Positions 10,498 through 19,108 are shown, counted from the first letter of the stretch. The stretch is 64,000 nucleotides of DNA from Breoghania corrubedonensis (GCF_003053845.1 NZ_QAYG01000009.1:62001-126000); one strand, 5' to 3'. Notes: generated by a model from the letters alone, not told the origin. Numbers and translations are program-made.

Positions 10498-10537
10498 GCG
10501 TCGACTGCCCCTTATTTGAAGGGCGGGCACTCAGGGG
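10491..10537 (+). promoter_or_regulatory. Attenuator-like hairpin of the leuA leader
   Basis: CCCCTGAG (10491-10498) pairs perfectly with CTCAGGGG (10530-10537). Further inside, TGCCC can pair with GGGCA and CCCCTT with AAGGG. The outer stem starts at the leader peptide's last codons, so a ribosome finishing or stalling on the leader would affect folding. The following sequence has only AGTTT and no long T run, so whether it terminates transcription or masks translation is open. Confidence 0.65.
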
Positions 10538-10644
10538 AGTTTCAGATACCGAGCGACAAGCCCGAATGAACGTTGATGCCCCAACGGCCGCAAATTCGCA
10601 AAACAGCAGGCCCCGGGCAAGGAAACCGAAGGACGACCCCCGCA

Positions 10645-12267
10645 ATGACCGCAGGAACCCCCGCTGCCACCAGTGCAGGCAATGACGCCGCCAACACCAA
10701 TTCCTCCGTCTCTTCCGAAGCCGAGCACGTACGGATCTTCGACACCACCCTGCGCGACGGCGAGCAGTCGCCCGGCGCCTCGATGACGTTTGAGGAGAAG
10801 TTGCAAGTCGCCGAACTGCTCGACGAAATGGGCGTCGACATCATCGAGGCCGGTTTCCCGATCGCCTCCAACGGCGACTTCGAAAGCGTGCAGGAGATCG
10901 CACGGCGCTCGAAGAACTCCGTCATCGCCGGTCTGTCGCGCGCGGCCTTCAAGGACATCGACCGCTGCGGCGAGGCGGTGAAGCCGGCAGGCCAGCCGCG
11001 CATTCACACCTTCATCTCCACCTCGCCCATCCACATGAAATTCAAGCTGCAGTTGGAGCCGGACGAGGTCCTGCAGCATGTCTCCGAAAGCGTGGCGCGC
11101 GCCCGCAACTGGGTGGACGATGTGGAATGGAGCGCGGAGGACGGCACCCGCACCGAGTTCGAGTTCCTGTGCCGGTGCGTGGAGGCCGCCATCAAGGCCG
11201 GCGCCACGACGATCAACATTCCCGATACGGTCGGCTACACCACGCCGCTGGAATATCGCGAGCTGTTCATCAAGGTGCGCGAGACGGTGCCGAACGCCGA
11301 CAAGGCGGTGTTTTCCGTCCACTGCCACAACGATCTGGGCCTCGCGGTCGCCAACTCGCTGGCCGGTGTCGCCGGCGGCGCGCGGCAGATCGAATGCACC
11401 ATCAATGGGCTGGGCGAGCGCGCCGGCAATGCGGCACTGGAAGAGATCGTCATGGCGATCCGCACCCGCCACGACGTGCTGCCCTACACCACATCGATCA
11501 AGCCGCAGTTCCTGATGCGGGCCTCCAAGCTGGTTGGCGCGGTCACCAACTTCCCCGTGCAGTACAACAAGGCGATCGTTGGCAAGAACGCCTTCGCGCA
11601 TGAGAGCGGCATCCACCAGGACGGCATGCTGAAGAACGCCGAGACCTACGAGATCATGAAGCCCGAGGATGTCGGGGTGAAGGCGACCTCGCTGGTCATG
11701 GGCAAGCATTCCGGCCGCCACGCCTTCCGCGAGAAGCTGTCCGATCTGGGCTTCGAGCTGGGCGACAACGCCTTCGCCGACGCCTTCCGCCGCTTCAAGG
11801 ATCTGGCCGATCGCAAGAAGAACGTCTACGACGAGGACATCGAGGCGCTGGTGGAGGACGAGATCTCCACGCGTGGCGACGAGATGGCCAAGGTCATCGC
11901 GCTGACGGTCATCGCCGGCACCGGCGGACCGCAGAAGGCGATCATCACCATGGAAGTCGACGGCCAGCACATCACCAAGGAAGCCAACGGCGACGGCCCG
12001 GTGGACGCGACCTTCAAGGCGATCCGCGCTGTGATGCCGCACGAGGGACATCTGGCGCTCTACCAGGTGAACGCTGTCACCGAAGGCACCGATGCGCAGG
12101 CCGAGGTTTCCGTCCGTCTGGAGGCCGGCGGGCGGATCGCCACCGGCAAGGGCGCGGACACCGATACGCTGGTCGCCTCCGCACGCGCCTATGTCTCGGC
12201 GATGAACCGTCTGGCGCTGCGCATGAAGTCCTCCAACCCGGCCGGCGGCGCCCTCAAGGCGAGTTGA
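10645..12267 (+). CDS. leuA: 2-isopropylmalate synthase
   Basis: A 540-residue first enzyme of leucine synthesis, condensing acetyl-CoA with 2-oxoisovalerate. The catalytic-domain motif DTTLRDGEQ is at about residues 33-41 and the metal-binding HCHNDLG at 226-232. Then follow [22 protein letters not shown] and a complete C-terminal LeuA dimer domain (about 400-540), the site of leucine feedback inhibition. ATG 10645 follows a purine-rich AAGGACGA; an earlier in-frame ATG at 10573 would add 24 unconserved residues. Expression is likely controlled by the leader peptide and hairpin upstream. Confidence 0.96.
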   Translation: MTAGTPAATSAGNDAANTNSSVSSEAEHVRIFDTTLRDGEQSPGASMTFEEKLQVAELLDEMGVDIIEAGFPIASNGDFESVQEIARRSKNSVIAGLSRAAFKDIDRCGEAVKPAGQPRIHTFISTSPIHMKFKLQLEPDEVLQHVSESVARARNWVDDVEWSAEDGTRTEFEFLCRCVEAAIKAGATTINIPDTVGYTTPLEYRELFIKVRETVPNADKAVFSVHCHNDLGLAVANSLAGVAGGARQIECTINGLGERAGNAALEEIVMAIRTRHDVLPYTTSIKPQFLMRASKLVGAVTNFPVQYNKAIVGKNAFAHESGIHQDGMLKNAETYEIMKPEDVGVKATSLVMGKHSGRHAFREKLSDLGFELGDNAFADAFRRFKDLADRKKNVYDEDIEALVEDEISTRGDEMAKVIALTVIAGTGGPQKAIITMEVDGQHITKEANGDGPVDATFKAIRAVMPHEGHLALYQVNAVTEGTDAQAEVSVRLEAGGRIATGKGADTDTLVASARAYVSAMNRLALRMKSSNPAGGALKAS

Positions 12268-12292
12268 GCGGGAGCGGACTATGAGCAGGAAG

Positions 12293-12321
12293 GGGCCGGC
12301 CATTGCGCCGGCCCTGTTTTT
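12293..12321 (+). terminator. Rho-independent terminator of leuA
   Basis: An 8-bp GC stem (GGGCCGGC and GCCGGCCC) with a CATTGC loop is followed by TGTTTTTG. It begins 26 bp after the leuA stop codon. Confidence 0.9.
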
Positions 12322-12357
12322 GTTGGCATTCGCGCGCGGACAAAGGAAAGCGAAAAG

Positions 12358-12544
12358 GAGCGGCTTTGCCGCGCATGTTGCGCTGGATTCCGGGTCTGGC
12401 CATGCAGCTTCGCTGCAGACCGCCCGGAATGAGGAACAAGTGGCGGGCTTGAAGCCAGACCCAACTTCCCTCATTCCGGACAAGCGAGGCGAAGCCGCGC
12501 GCTGATCCGGAATCCAGCGTGGGCAAGCGCGGCGCAGCCGCTCC
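12358..12544. repeat. Nested palindromic intergenic element
   Basis: About 187 bp built of nested inverted repeats. The outermost arms GGAGCGGCTTTGCCGCGC (12358-12375) and its near-complement (12527-12544) match at 16 of 18 positions. Inside are CGCTGGATTCCGG (12381-12393) paired with 12507-12519, then CCGGAATGAGG (12424-12434) paired with 12469-12479. Such elements with CGGAATCCAGCG ends are common between genes in Rhizobiales and behave like REP/RIME-type mosaic repeats. It fills most of the gap between leuA and the methyltransferase; nothing else was seen there. Confidence 0.8.
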
Positions 12545-12630
12545 GAATTCTTCTCCCCGTCACCAACCGCTCTTCCCCCTCCCCCCGGCCCCTGCTATTC
12601 CCACGCCAGCAAACGATCCACGGACATCCC

Positions 12631-13533
12631 ATGACCACTGGCCTTTACGGCGCACCCTCGCGCGAGCTTGTCGATATCCCGGCGGACGCCCTCCAGCTCT
12701 CGCCGCTCGTGCCGGGCGCGCGCGTCGCAGAGACGCTGAACGATACCTCGCTCGACGCGTTGATCATGCTCGCGCCTCCGGGCACGGACGAGCGCGCCTT
12801 CGCCATGGCGCATGGCTTGCGCGCACTGAAGCCCGGCGCGCCCTTCACCATCCTCGCGCCGAAGGACAAGGGCGGCAGCCGGCTCGCCAAGGAACTGGCC
12901 GCCTTCGGCCTCGATGCCGAACAGACATCAAAGCATCATCACCGCATCTGCACCGGCGAGCGACCGGCCGAACTTCACAACCTCGATGAGGCCATCGCCC
13001 GCGGCGCCCCGCGCCTCGACGAGGCCCTGGGCCTGTGGACCCAGCCCGGCATCTTCTCGTGGAACCGGCTCGATCCGGGCAGCGCGGCGCTTGTCGACGT
13101 GCTGCCGCAGCTTTCCGGCAAGGGCGCGGATTTCGGGGCCGGACTCGGCATCCTGTCGGCCCGCGTGCTGACCTCGCCATCCGTCACCAGCCTCGATCTC
13201 TACGATCTCGACCACCGCGCCGTAGAAGCCGCGCGCCGCAACATCGCCGATCCGCGCGCCCACTTTCACTGGGCAGACGTGCGCACGGCACCGATTGCCG
13301 GCGATCTCGATTTCGTGGTGATGAACCCGCCCTTCCACGAGGCGGGATCCGAGAACCGCGCGCTCGGCCAGACCTTCATCCGCCGAGCCGCCGGTGCGCT
13401 TCGAAAGGGCGGCGTGCTGTGGCTCACCGCCAACCGCCACCTGCCCTACGAGGCTCCGTTGCGCGAAGTCTTCGCCCGCGTGGAGCCGCGCGGCGAGGTG
13501 GCCGGCTTCAAGCTCTTCGAGGCCCGCAAATGA
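12631..13533 (+). CDS. RsmC-like class I methyltransferase
   Basis: A 300-residue SAM-dependent methyltransferase resembling RsmC, which makes m2G1207 in 16S rRNA. The second half carries the SAM motif DFGAGLGILSA (about 168-178), the acidic DLYDLDHRAVEAAR, and the catalytic NPPFHE used by guanine-N2 and related MTases. The first half is a degenerate MTase-like domain, as in RsmC, though shorter than the E. coli protein (343 residues). It overlaps rsuA by 4 bp (ATGA), so the two rRNA-modification genes are translationally coupled. The exact target base is inferred. Confidence 0.82.
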   Translation: MTTGLYGAPSRELVDIPADALQLSPLVPGARVAETLNDTSLDALIMLAPPGTDERAFAMAHGLRALKPGAPFTILAPKDKGGSRLAKELAAFGLDAEQTSKHHHRICTGERPAELHNLDEAIARGAPRLDEALGLWTQPGIFSWNRLDPGSAALVDVLPQLSGKGADFGAGLGILSARVLTSPSVTSLDLYDLDHRAVEAARRNIADPRAHFHWADVRTAPIAGDLDFVVMNPPFHEAGSENRALGQTFIRRAAGALRKGGVLWLTANRHLPYEAPLREVFARVEPRGEVAGFKLFEARK

Positions 13534-14288
13534 CCAAGGCCATCCGGCTCGACAAGCTTCTCGCCAACATGGGCTACGGCTCGCGCCGCGAGATCCAGAT
13601 CCTCGCGCGCTCCGGCCGCATCGTCTTCGACGGGTCGGAACTGCGCAAGGCGGACGATCGCATCGCGCTCGATGCGGACCTGCCCGAGCGCATGGAGATC
13701 GACGGCGAGCCACTCGATCCCTTGCCCGGCCTCTGCCTGATGCTGAACAAGCCCGAGGGCGTGACCTGTTCGCACAAGGAGGCGGGGCCGCTGGTCTATT
13801 CGCTGCTGCCCGAACGCTGGCGGCGGCGCGATCCGGCGCTCTCCACCGTCGGCCGCCTCGACAAGGAGACCTCCGGTCTGCTGCTCCTGACCGACGACGG
13901 CACGCTGCTGCACCGCATCATCTCGCCGAAGAACCATGTGGCCAAGCGCTACGTGGCGACGCTCGCCCGTCCGTTGCGCGGCGACGAGGCGGATGCGTTC
14001 GCCGCCGGCACATTGATGCTGGAAGGCGAGGACAAGCCGCTGGCGCCCGCGGCGCTGGAGGTCGTGTCGGAAACGGAAGCCCGCCTCACCATCACCGAAG
14101 GGCGGTACCATCAGGTCCGCCGCATGTTCGCAGCGCTCGGCAACCACGTGGAGACCCTCCACCGCGACCGCATCGGCGGGCTGGACGTGCCGGAGCATCT
14201 TGGCCCCGGAGAATGGCGAGTGATGGGAGAGGCCGACATCGACAGGATCTTCGACGCCAAAGCGCAAGCGCCGGGTGACGAGGCCTGA
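13530..14288 (+). CDS. rsuA: RsuA-type 16S rRNA pseudouridine synthase
   Basis: A 252-residue protein of the RsuA/RluB/E/F family. An N-terminal S4 RNA-binding domain (IRLDKLLANMGYGSRREI) is followed by the catalytic core with GRLDKETSGLLLLTDDG, holding the catalytic aspartate, and a C-terminal motif EGRYHQVRRMFAALGN. The short length and S4 domain fit RsuA, which modifies U516 of 16S rRNA. The start is the ATG of ATGA at 13530, overlapping the stop of the upstream RsmC-like methyltransferase. Pairing with another small-subunit rRNA modifier supports the assignment; RluE/F paralogy is not excluded. Confidence 0.87.
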   Translation: MTKAIRLDKLLANMGYGSRREIQILARSGRIVFDGSELRKADDRIALDADLPERMEIDGEPLDPLPGLCLMLNKPEGVTCSHKEAGPLVYSLLPERWRRRDPALSTVGRLDKETSGLLLLTDDGTLLHRIISPKNHVAKRYVATLARPLRGDEADAFAAGTLMLEGEDKPLAPAALEVVSETEARLTITEGRYHQVRRMFAALGNHVETLHRDRIGGLDVPEHLGPGEWRVMGEADIDRIFDAKAQAPGDEA

Positions 14289-14324
14289 GCGTGTCTCGTC
14301 CGGCAGGAACGCGATTGTCTCGCC

Positions 14325-15131
14325 ATGCAGCGTAACCGTTACCATCATCTTGGCTGGCATCACGGCATCGAGGTCTTCGAGGCCTCTTTCAGCACCCAGA
14401 CCTTCAACCGGCACAGCCACGAGGGCTTCGCCATCGGCGCCATCGCCGACGGGGCCGGCGGCTATGATTGTCGCGGCGAAAGCGTCATCCTGCCGGCCGG
14501 CTCGTTATCGCTTCTCAATCCCGAGGAACCCCATACGGGCAGGGCCGTGGCCGACCGCGTGCGCTACAACATGGTCTATGCCACGGAGGACGCCGTGCGC
14601 GCCTCGCTCGGCCTGCGCCGGCTCACCGGCTTTCGCGAGGTCGCGCCGCGCGATCGCGACCTGCGGGTGACATACTACCTGCAACTCCTGGCCGACCGGC
14701 TGAACGCGGCGCAAGGACCGGGCTGGAGGCTCGCGGTCGAGGAGGCCGTGCACGAGGTACTCGCGCGCACATTCGCCTGCTATGCGGGGGTCCCGTTGCG
14801 CCGGCCCGGACACGAGCCCGGCATGATCCGCGCCTTGCGCGAGAGGATCGCGTCCGGCGTGACGGCGGGTGAGAGGCTGAGCCTGCGGGATCTGGCGGCC
14901 GAACGCGGGTTCTCGCCCTCCTACCTGATCCGCAGCTTCGCCCGCGCCACCGGCATGACGCCGCACGGCTATGTCGTGCAATGCCGCATCCAGCTTGCCC
15001 GCGACCTGATGCTGGACAACGTTCCGGCCGCGGAAGCCGCACTCGCCGCCGGCTTCTGCGACCAGGCCCACATGATCCGGCAGTTCCGGCGCCACTACGG
15101 CGTTTCGCCGGGCGTTCTGATCCGGCACTGA
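14325..15131 (+). CDS. AraC-family transcriptional regulator
   Basis: A 268-residue regulator with an N-terminal cupin-like ligand domain (HSHEGFAIGAI, LLNPEEPHTG) and a C-terminal double helix-turn-helix (about 170-268). The HTH has the AraC signature LRDLAAERGFSPSYLIRSF and AAGFCDQAHMIRQFRRHYGVSPG. The layout is that of small-molecule-responsive AraC activators. The gene starts 36 bp after rsuA and is followed 72 bp later by a DUF2000 gene, its most likely target or partner. A similar AraC protein sits at 42380-43240. Confidence 0.93.
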   Translation: MQRNRYHHLGWHHGIEVFEASFSTQTFNRHSHEGFAIGAIADGAGGYDCRGESVILPAGSLSLLNPEEPHTGRAVADRVRYNMVYATEDAVRASLGLRRLTGFREVAPRDRDLRVTYYLQLLADRLNAAQGPGWRLAVEEAVHEVLARTFACYAGVPLRRPGHEPGMIRALRERIASGVTAGERLSLRDLAAERGFSPSYLIRSFARATGMTPHGYVVQCRIQLARDLMLDNVPAAEAALAAGFCDQAHMIRQFRRHYGVSPGVLIRH

Positions 15132-15203
15132 CAGGTCAATTTCGTCCAATCCCGCCAGCACGCGCTGTGGCATGAGCCCCCTTCCGTCACGAAGGAAGCC
15201 AAC

Positions 15204-15605
15204 ATGCCGATCAAACCCGTCATCATCCTCTCGCAAGAACTGCCGAAAGGACTGCAGGCCAATTTCGCCGCCGTTCTGGCGATGAGCCTCGGAAAGCTTC
15301 AGCCGGACCTCGTGGGCGCCGCGACGCCAACCGCCGACGGGATCACGCTGGAAGGGATAACCACCGTCGCCCTGCCGATCCTCGCCGCACCGGCCGAGGA
15401 TCTGCCGCAGCTTTTCGAGGATGGAGCCGACCTGCCGCTGCGCCTCGCCTACATGCGCTCCGCCTTCGAGGCCCGCAACTACGACGACTACACGATGCGC
15501 ATCGCCGAAAAGCCGCTGGCCGATCACGTGCCGCAGGCGCTGCTGTTCGCCGGACCGCGCAAGGCGGTGGACCGCCGCTTTGGACGCCTGCCGCTTCTCA
15601 GGTGA
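15204..15605 (+). CDS. DUF2000-family protein
   Basis: A 133-residue protein resembling DUF2000, a fold related to peptidyl-tRNA hydrolase 2, with no established function. It opens with PVIILSQELPKGLQANFAAVLAMSLGKLQPDLVG and ends in KAVDRRFGRLPLL. A GAAGGAAG ribosome site precedes the ATG. DUF2000 genes frequently stand beside AraC regulators, as here, which suggests a regulated small-molecule response. The last 8 bp overlap the 3' end of the convergent DUF123 gene. Confidence 0.8.
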   Translation: MPIKPVIILSQELPKGLQANFAAVLAMSLGKLQPDLVGAATPTADGITLEGITTVALPILAAPAEDLPQLFEDGADLPLRLAYMRSAFEARNYDDYTMRIAEKPLADHVPQALLFAGPRKAVDRRFGRLPLLR

Positions 15606-16068
15606 CAGCACTGCCGACGACCGTCGCCCCCTGCCCCGGCCACCGCAACAGATGCGCCGGGCACACGCGGCAATCGGTGCTGCCGAAGCCGGACACGGGG
15701 ACCGTGAAACCTGCTTGCATGAGCGTGGCGACAAGATCGCATTCGCCGCGATCCGCAAACGCCGCGGCCCGCACTTCGCCGGCCGCGATCGTCAGCCGGT
15801 CGACATGCCAGCGCAGCGTCTTCTCGCGTCGCATGTGGCGCGACACCCGGGCGCGGATGCCGCCCGGCCCATGCGCACTGCCGCAATAGGCATACCAGCC
15901 ACGGCTGAGCACCGGGTTGCCGAGCCGTGGCATGTCGAGGGGGAGCCGTCGCGGCAGGCGAATCAGCAGGACATAGGAACCCGGTCCGTCCGGCAGGTGC
16001 GCGACCGTCCGCTCCGACACCCACCGCGCCCCGCAAATGCAGTCGCGAAGCCCGACCGGAAGGCTCAT
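15598..16068 (-). CDS. DUF123 (GIY-YIG-like) protein
   Basis: A 156-residue protein of the DUF123 family, related to the GIY-YIG nuclease fold: GSYVLLIRLPR, then GWYAYCGSAHGPGGIRARVSRHMR, HWHVD-like RWHVDRLT, and a C-terminal Cys-containing segment (GECDLVATL, STDCRVCPAHL). Archaeal and bacterial members are suspected endonucleases; activity is unproven. The ATG at 16068 overlaps the miaA stop (ATGA), so it should be co-translated with miaA. An extended N-terminal frame exists only because it runs antiparallel through the end of miaA. Its 3' end overlaps the DUF2000 gene by 8 bp. Confidence 0.83.
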   Translation of the reverse strand: MSLPVGLRDCICGARWVSERTVAHLPDGPGSYVLLIRLPRRLPLDMPRLGNPVLSRGWYAYCGSAHGPGGIRARVSRHMRREKTLRWHVDRLTIAAGEVRAAAFADRGECDLVATLMQAGFTVPVSGFGSTDCRVCPAHLLRWPGQGATVVGSAVT

Positions 16069-17018
16069 CCCTCCATCGCCTCCAACTCGCGCACCACCCG
16101 CGCGGCAGTCGCATCGATCTCGTCCGGCGAGATCCGGGGCCAGTCGCCCATCTGGTTGCGGAACCACGTTTCCTGCCGCTTGGCGTAGCGGCGGGTGTCC
16201 GTCTTGCACCGTTCGATCGCCTCACCAAGATCACGCGTCCCGCACGCGGCTTCGGCGAGCGGACGCACGCCGATCGCCTTCAGCGCCGGCATGGCCGGAT
16301 CGATATTGCGCGCCACAAGCGCGCGCGCCTCCTCCAGCCCACCCTGTGCGACCATATCCTCGAAACGTTCGTTGATGCGCGCATGCAGCCAGGCGCGGTC
16401 GGGCGCGATGACGAGACGGATGGCATCCTGTCCGACAAGCGGCTCGCCCGCCCCGCCCTGCCAAAGGCTCAGCGAGCGCCCCGTCGTTTCGATGACCTCG
16501 AGCGCCCGCAGGATTCGTTGCGTGTCGCTCGGCCTGAGCGCCTGCGCCATGACGGGATCGCGCCGTGCGAGTGCCGCATGGATCTCTTGCGCCGGCATAC
16601 GCTCCGCCGCCGCGCGCCAGTGCGCGCGAATCTCTTCATCGACCAATGGCACCGGCGACAGCCCCTCCGTCAGTGCCTTGAAATAGAGCCCCGTGCCACC
16701 CGCCACGACCGCTGGAACGTTACGGCCCGCGAGTTCCGCCAGAACAGCGGCCACCTCGTCGCTCCAACGGCCGACCGAATAGGGCTCGCAAGCATCGACA
16801 TGGCCATAAAGACGATGTTCGGCTTGCGCTTCCTCCTCCACGCCCGGACGGGCGGAGAGCACGCGCAGATCGCGGTAGATCTGCATGCTGTCGGCATTGA
16901 CGATGGCCGCGCCGGCCGCCTTCGCGACCTTCAGCGCCAGAGCCGACTTGCCGCTCGCCGTCGGTCCCGCTATCAGGACGACACGCCCGAAGGTCTCATG
17001 TTTAACCGGATCATTCAT
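16065..17018 (-). CDS. miaA: tRNA dimethylallyltransferase
   Basis: A 317-residue enzyme that transfers a dimethylallyl group to A37 of tRNAs reading codons that start with U. The P-loop GPTASGKS is at residues 18-25, followed by NADSMQIYRDL, PYSVGRW, GGTGLYFKAL and SDTQRILRALEV, all MiaA signatures. The C-terminal RYAKRQETWFRNQ motif is intact. The start ATG (17018-17016) overlaps the start of the divergent serB gene, leaving no intergenic DNA. The 3' end overlaps the start of the DUF123 gene by 4 bp. Confidence 0.95.
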   Translation of the reverse strand: MNDPVKHETFGRVVLIAGPTASGKSALALKVAKAAGAAIVNADSMQIYRDLRVLSARPGVEEEAQAEHRLYGHVDACEPYSVGRWSDEVAAVLAELAGRNVPAVVAGGTGLYFKALTEGLSPVPLVDEEIRAHWRAAAERMPAQEIHAALARRDPVMAQALRPSDTQRILRALEVIETTGRSLSLWQGGAGEPLVGQDAIRLVIAPDRAWLHARINERFEDMVAQGGLEEARALVARNIDPAMPALKAIGVRPLAEAACGTRDLGEAIERCKTDTRRYAKRQETWFRNQMGDWPRISPDEIDATAARVVRELEAMEG

Positions 17019-17913
17019 GTCACACGTCGCAACGCTCATTTCCAATCCTGCGGAACCGGCCATCGATGACGCGCTGATGGCACGCCTGTCGCGCCTCATG
17101 CCCGGCGTCGGCGAAACGCAGGTGCTGAAGCCCGGCGTCGCGGCGGATCTCCCCTTCGAGGCCGGCTCCATCACCGACCACGGCGGCTTCATCGCCACAT
17201 TACGTGATGCGTTGGCGAGCCTGCCGGTCGATGTCTTTGTGCAGAAGGCCGAAGGCAGGCGCAAGCGGCTGCTGCTGGCGGACATGGATTCCACCATGAT
17301 CGGCCAGGAATGCATCGACGAACTGGCGGCCGAAGTGGGTCTCAAGGATCGCATCGCCGCCATCACCGAACGTGCGATGCGCGGAGAGATCGCCTTCGAG
17401 CCGGCGTTGCGCGAACGGGTCTCTGCCCTCAAGGGCCTGCCGGTCGCCGCCATCCGGCGCGTTATCGACGAACGCATCACGCTGACGCCCGGCGGCCGAG
17501 CGCTCGTGCAGACCATGAAGGCGAACGGCGCGCTCTGCGCGCTGGTCTCCGGCGGCTTCACCCATTTCACCAGAGCCATTGCCGCGATGATCGGCTTCGA
17601 CGAGAACCACGCCAACACGCTGGAGGCCGCCGGCGACACGCTGACGGGCACCGTGCGCGAGCCGATTCTCGGCAAAGATGCCAAGCTCGCGCACCTCAAG
17701 CGCCTGACGGGGAAACTGGGGCTGGATCCTTCGCAGACGATGGCGGTGGGCGACGGCGCCAACGATCTCGCCATGATCAAGGAAGCCGGCGTCGGCGTCG
17801 CCTACCACGCCAAGCCGGCGGTGGCTGCGGAGGCCGCGGCCCGCATCGACCACGGCGACCTGACGGCCCTGCTTTATCTCCAAGGATACCGGGAAGAGGA
17901 TTTCGCGAAGTAG
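17017..17913 (+). CDS. serB: Phosphoserine phosphatase
   Basis: A 298-residue HAD-superfamily enzyme for the last step of serine synthesis. An N-terminal ACT-like region (1-75) precedes the catalytic DMDST motif (nucleophile D89, acid D91). The substrate-binding GLPVAAIRRVI follows, then SGGFTHF and the magnesium motif GDGANDLAMI. ATG 17017 is the start that gives a normal N-terminus; an upstream in-frame ATG would run antisense through miaA. Its promoter must lie inside the miaA coding region because the two start codons overlap. Confidence 0.95.
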   Translation: MSHVATLISNPAEPAIDDALMARLSRLMPGVGETQVLKPGVAADLPFEAGSITDHGGFIATLRDALASLPVDVFVQKAEGRRKRLLLADMDSTMIGQECIDELAAEVGLKDRIAAITERAMRGEIAFEPALRERVSALKGLPVAAIRRVIDERITLTPGGRALVQTMKANGALCALVSGGFTHFTRAIAAMIGFDENHANTLEAAGDTLTGTVREPILGKDAKLAHLKRLTGKLGLDPSQTMAVGDGANDLAMIKEAGVGVAYHAKPAVAAEAAARIDHGDLTALLYLQGYREEDFAK

Positions 17914-17954
17914 GAACGGGGCCACAAATCGGCAGTTGTTCGAGAATTCGCCCC

Positions 17955-18097
17955 TTGTTCCCCTCTCCCCCCTTGCGGGGGAGATGTCGGCCCTTGCCGA
18001 CAGAGGGGGGTTAGAGCGGCAGGTTCAGAGCAAGCGGCGCCCCCCTCTGTCACGCATGCGCGTGACATCTCCCCCACAAGGGGGGAGAGGGGAACAA
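17955..18097. repeat. RIME-like palindromic element, copy A
   Basis: A 34-bp arm at 17955-17988 (beginning TTGTTCCCCTCTCCCCCC) and its complement at 18064-18097 match at 33 of 34 positions. Between them, GACAGAGGGGGG and CCCCCCTCTGTC form a second inverted pair, and TGTCGG-CCCTTG-CCGACA and GTCACGC-AT-GCGTGAC form small hairpins. The same element recurs at 58560-58705. The pattern is that of rhizobial intergenic mosaic elements. Confidence 0.85.
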
Positions 18098-18134
18098 GCG
18101 GAAAACGCACGGACCGAGATCGCCCCCTAACAAC

Positions 18135-18168
18135 GAAAAAGCCCGCGGAACCAACAGTCCCACGGGCC
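18135..18168 (-). terminator. Terminator of the zinc ABC transporter operon
   Basis: Read on the minus strand, GCCCGTGG and CCGCGGGC (one G-T wobble) form a stem with an 11-nt loop followed by TTTTTC. It lies 26 bp after the substrate-binding protein stop codon. Confidence 0.85.
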
Positions 18169-18193
18169 AATCATCGGTTGCAGCGTATCCGTC

Positions 18194-19090
18194 CTACTTC
18201 GAGATCGCGGAAACGATCGCGTCGGTGTTGTACTGCATCAGCTTGAGATAGGTCGGCACCGGACCGTCGGCGGCCGACAGTGATTCCGGATAGAGCTCAC
18301 CGCCCGGCTCCGCGCCCGTGGCGGCCGCGACCTGTTTCACGAGACGCGAGTCGTTGGAGTTCTCCAGGAAGTAGACCCTGATGCCCTCCGCCTTGATCTG
18401 ATCGATCAGTTCGGCGAGCTCTGCTGCGGAGGCTTCCGTTTCGGTCGAGATGCCAAGCGGCGAAAGGAACGTCACGCCATAGGCCTCGCCGTAGTAGCCG
18501 AACGCATCATGGCTGGTCAGCACCTTGCGCTTGTCCTGCGGGACGGCCGCGACTTTCTTTCGGATCTCGGCGTCCAGCTTCTTCAACTCGGCGCTGTATT
18601 TCGCGGCGTTGGCCTTGAAGGCGGCTGCATCTTCCGGGTCGGCCGTGGCAAGCGCCTTTTCGATGTTGCCGACCCAGATCAGTACGTTCGGGATCGAATT
18701 CCACACGTGCGGATCGGGAACCGTCTCGCCGTCCTCGTCCATCGAGTGCGTCTTGATGCCCTCGGAGACGACGACCGGAGCCTTTTCCGCGCCCGAGGCC
18801 TTGGCAAGACGTTCGAACCATGTCTCAAGGCCCTCGCCGCTGACGAAGGTCACCGCGGCCGCCTTCACCGCCTTGGCATCCTCGGGCGAGGGCTCGAACT
18901 CGTGCGGATCTCCTTCCGCCGGCACGAGGCTCGTCACCTCAACGTGGTCGCCGCCGACATTCTTCACCACATCGGCGAGCACGGAAAAGCTCGCCACGAC
19001 CTTGACGGTTTCGGCCGAGGCCGCACCCATCGAGCCGACGCTCAGCGCCAGCGAACCGGCCAGCGCGAACAGCAGGTTTCTCGTCTTCAA
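18194..19090 (-). CDS. Zinc ABC transporter substrate-binding protein (AztC/ZnuA type)
   Basis: A 298-residue periplasmic metal-binding protein of cluster A-I. The signal peptide ends near ASA (residue 26). Likely metal ligands are H63 (DPHEFEP), H128 (DPHVW), H194 (TSHDAFGYYG) and D275 (SAADG). His at the third position, where manganese proteins carry Glu, and Asp at the fourth give the His3Asp site of AztC. The usual long His-rich loop is reduced to a short acidic KTHSMDEDGE. The start is TTG at 19090, set by AAGGAG 7 bp upstream. It is the last gene of the Zur-box operon; no aztD follows. Confidence 0.92.
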   Translation of the reverse strand: MKTRNLLFALAGSLALSVGSMGAASAETVKVVASFSVLADVVKNVGGDHVEVTSLVPAEGDPHEFEPSPEDAKAVKAAAVTFVSGEGLETWFERLAKASGAEKAPVVVSEGIKTHSMDEDGETVPDPHVWNSIPNVLIWVGNIEKALATADPEDAAAFKANAAKYSAELKKLDAEIRKKVAAVPQDKRKVLTSHDAFGYYGEAYGVTFLSPLGISTETEASAAELAELIDQIKAEGIRVYFLENSNDSRLVKQVAAATGAEPGGELYPESLSAADGPVPTYLKLMQYNTDAIVSAISK

Positions 19091-19108
19091 GGATAGTCTC
19101 CTTCAGGT

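Noticed and set aside
10531-12483. 650-codon minus-strand frame over leuA
   Set aside because: Antisense shadow of leuA, rich in HRVRH-like composition with no domain; leuA has every catalytic motif.
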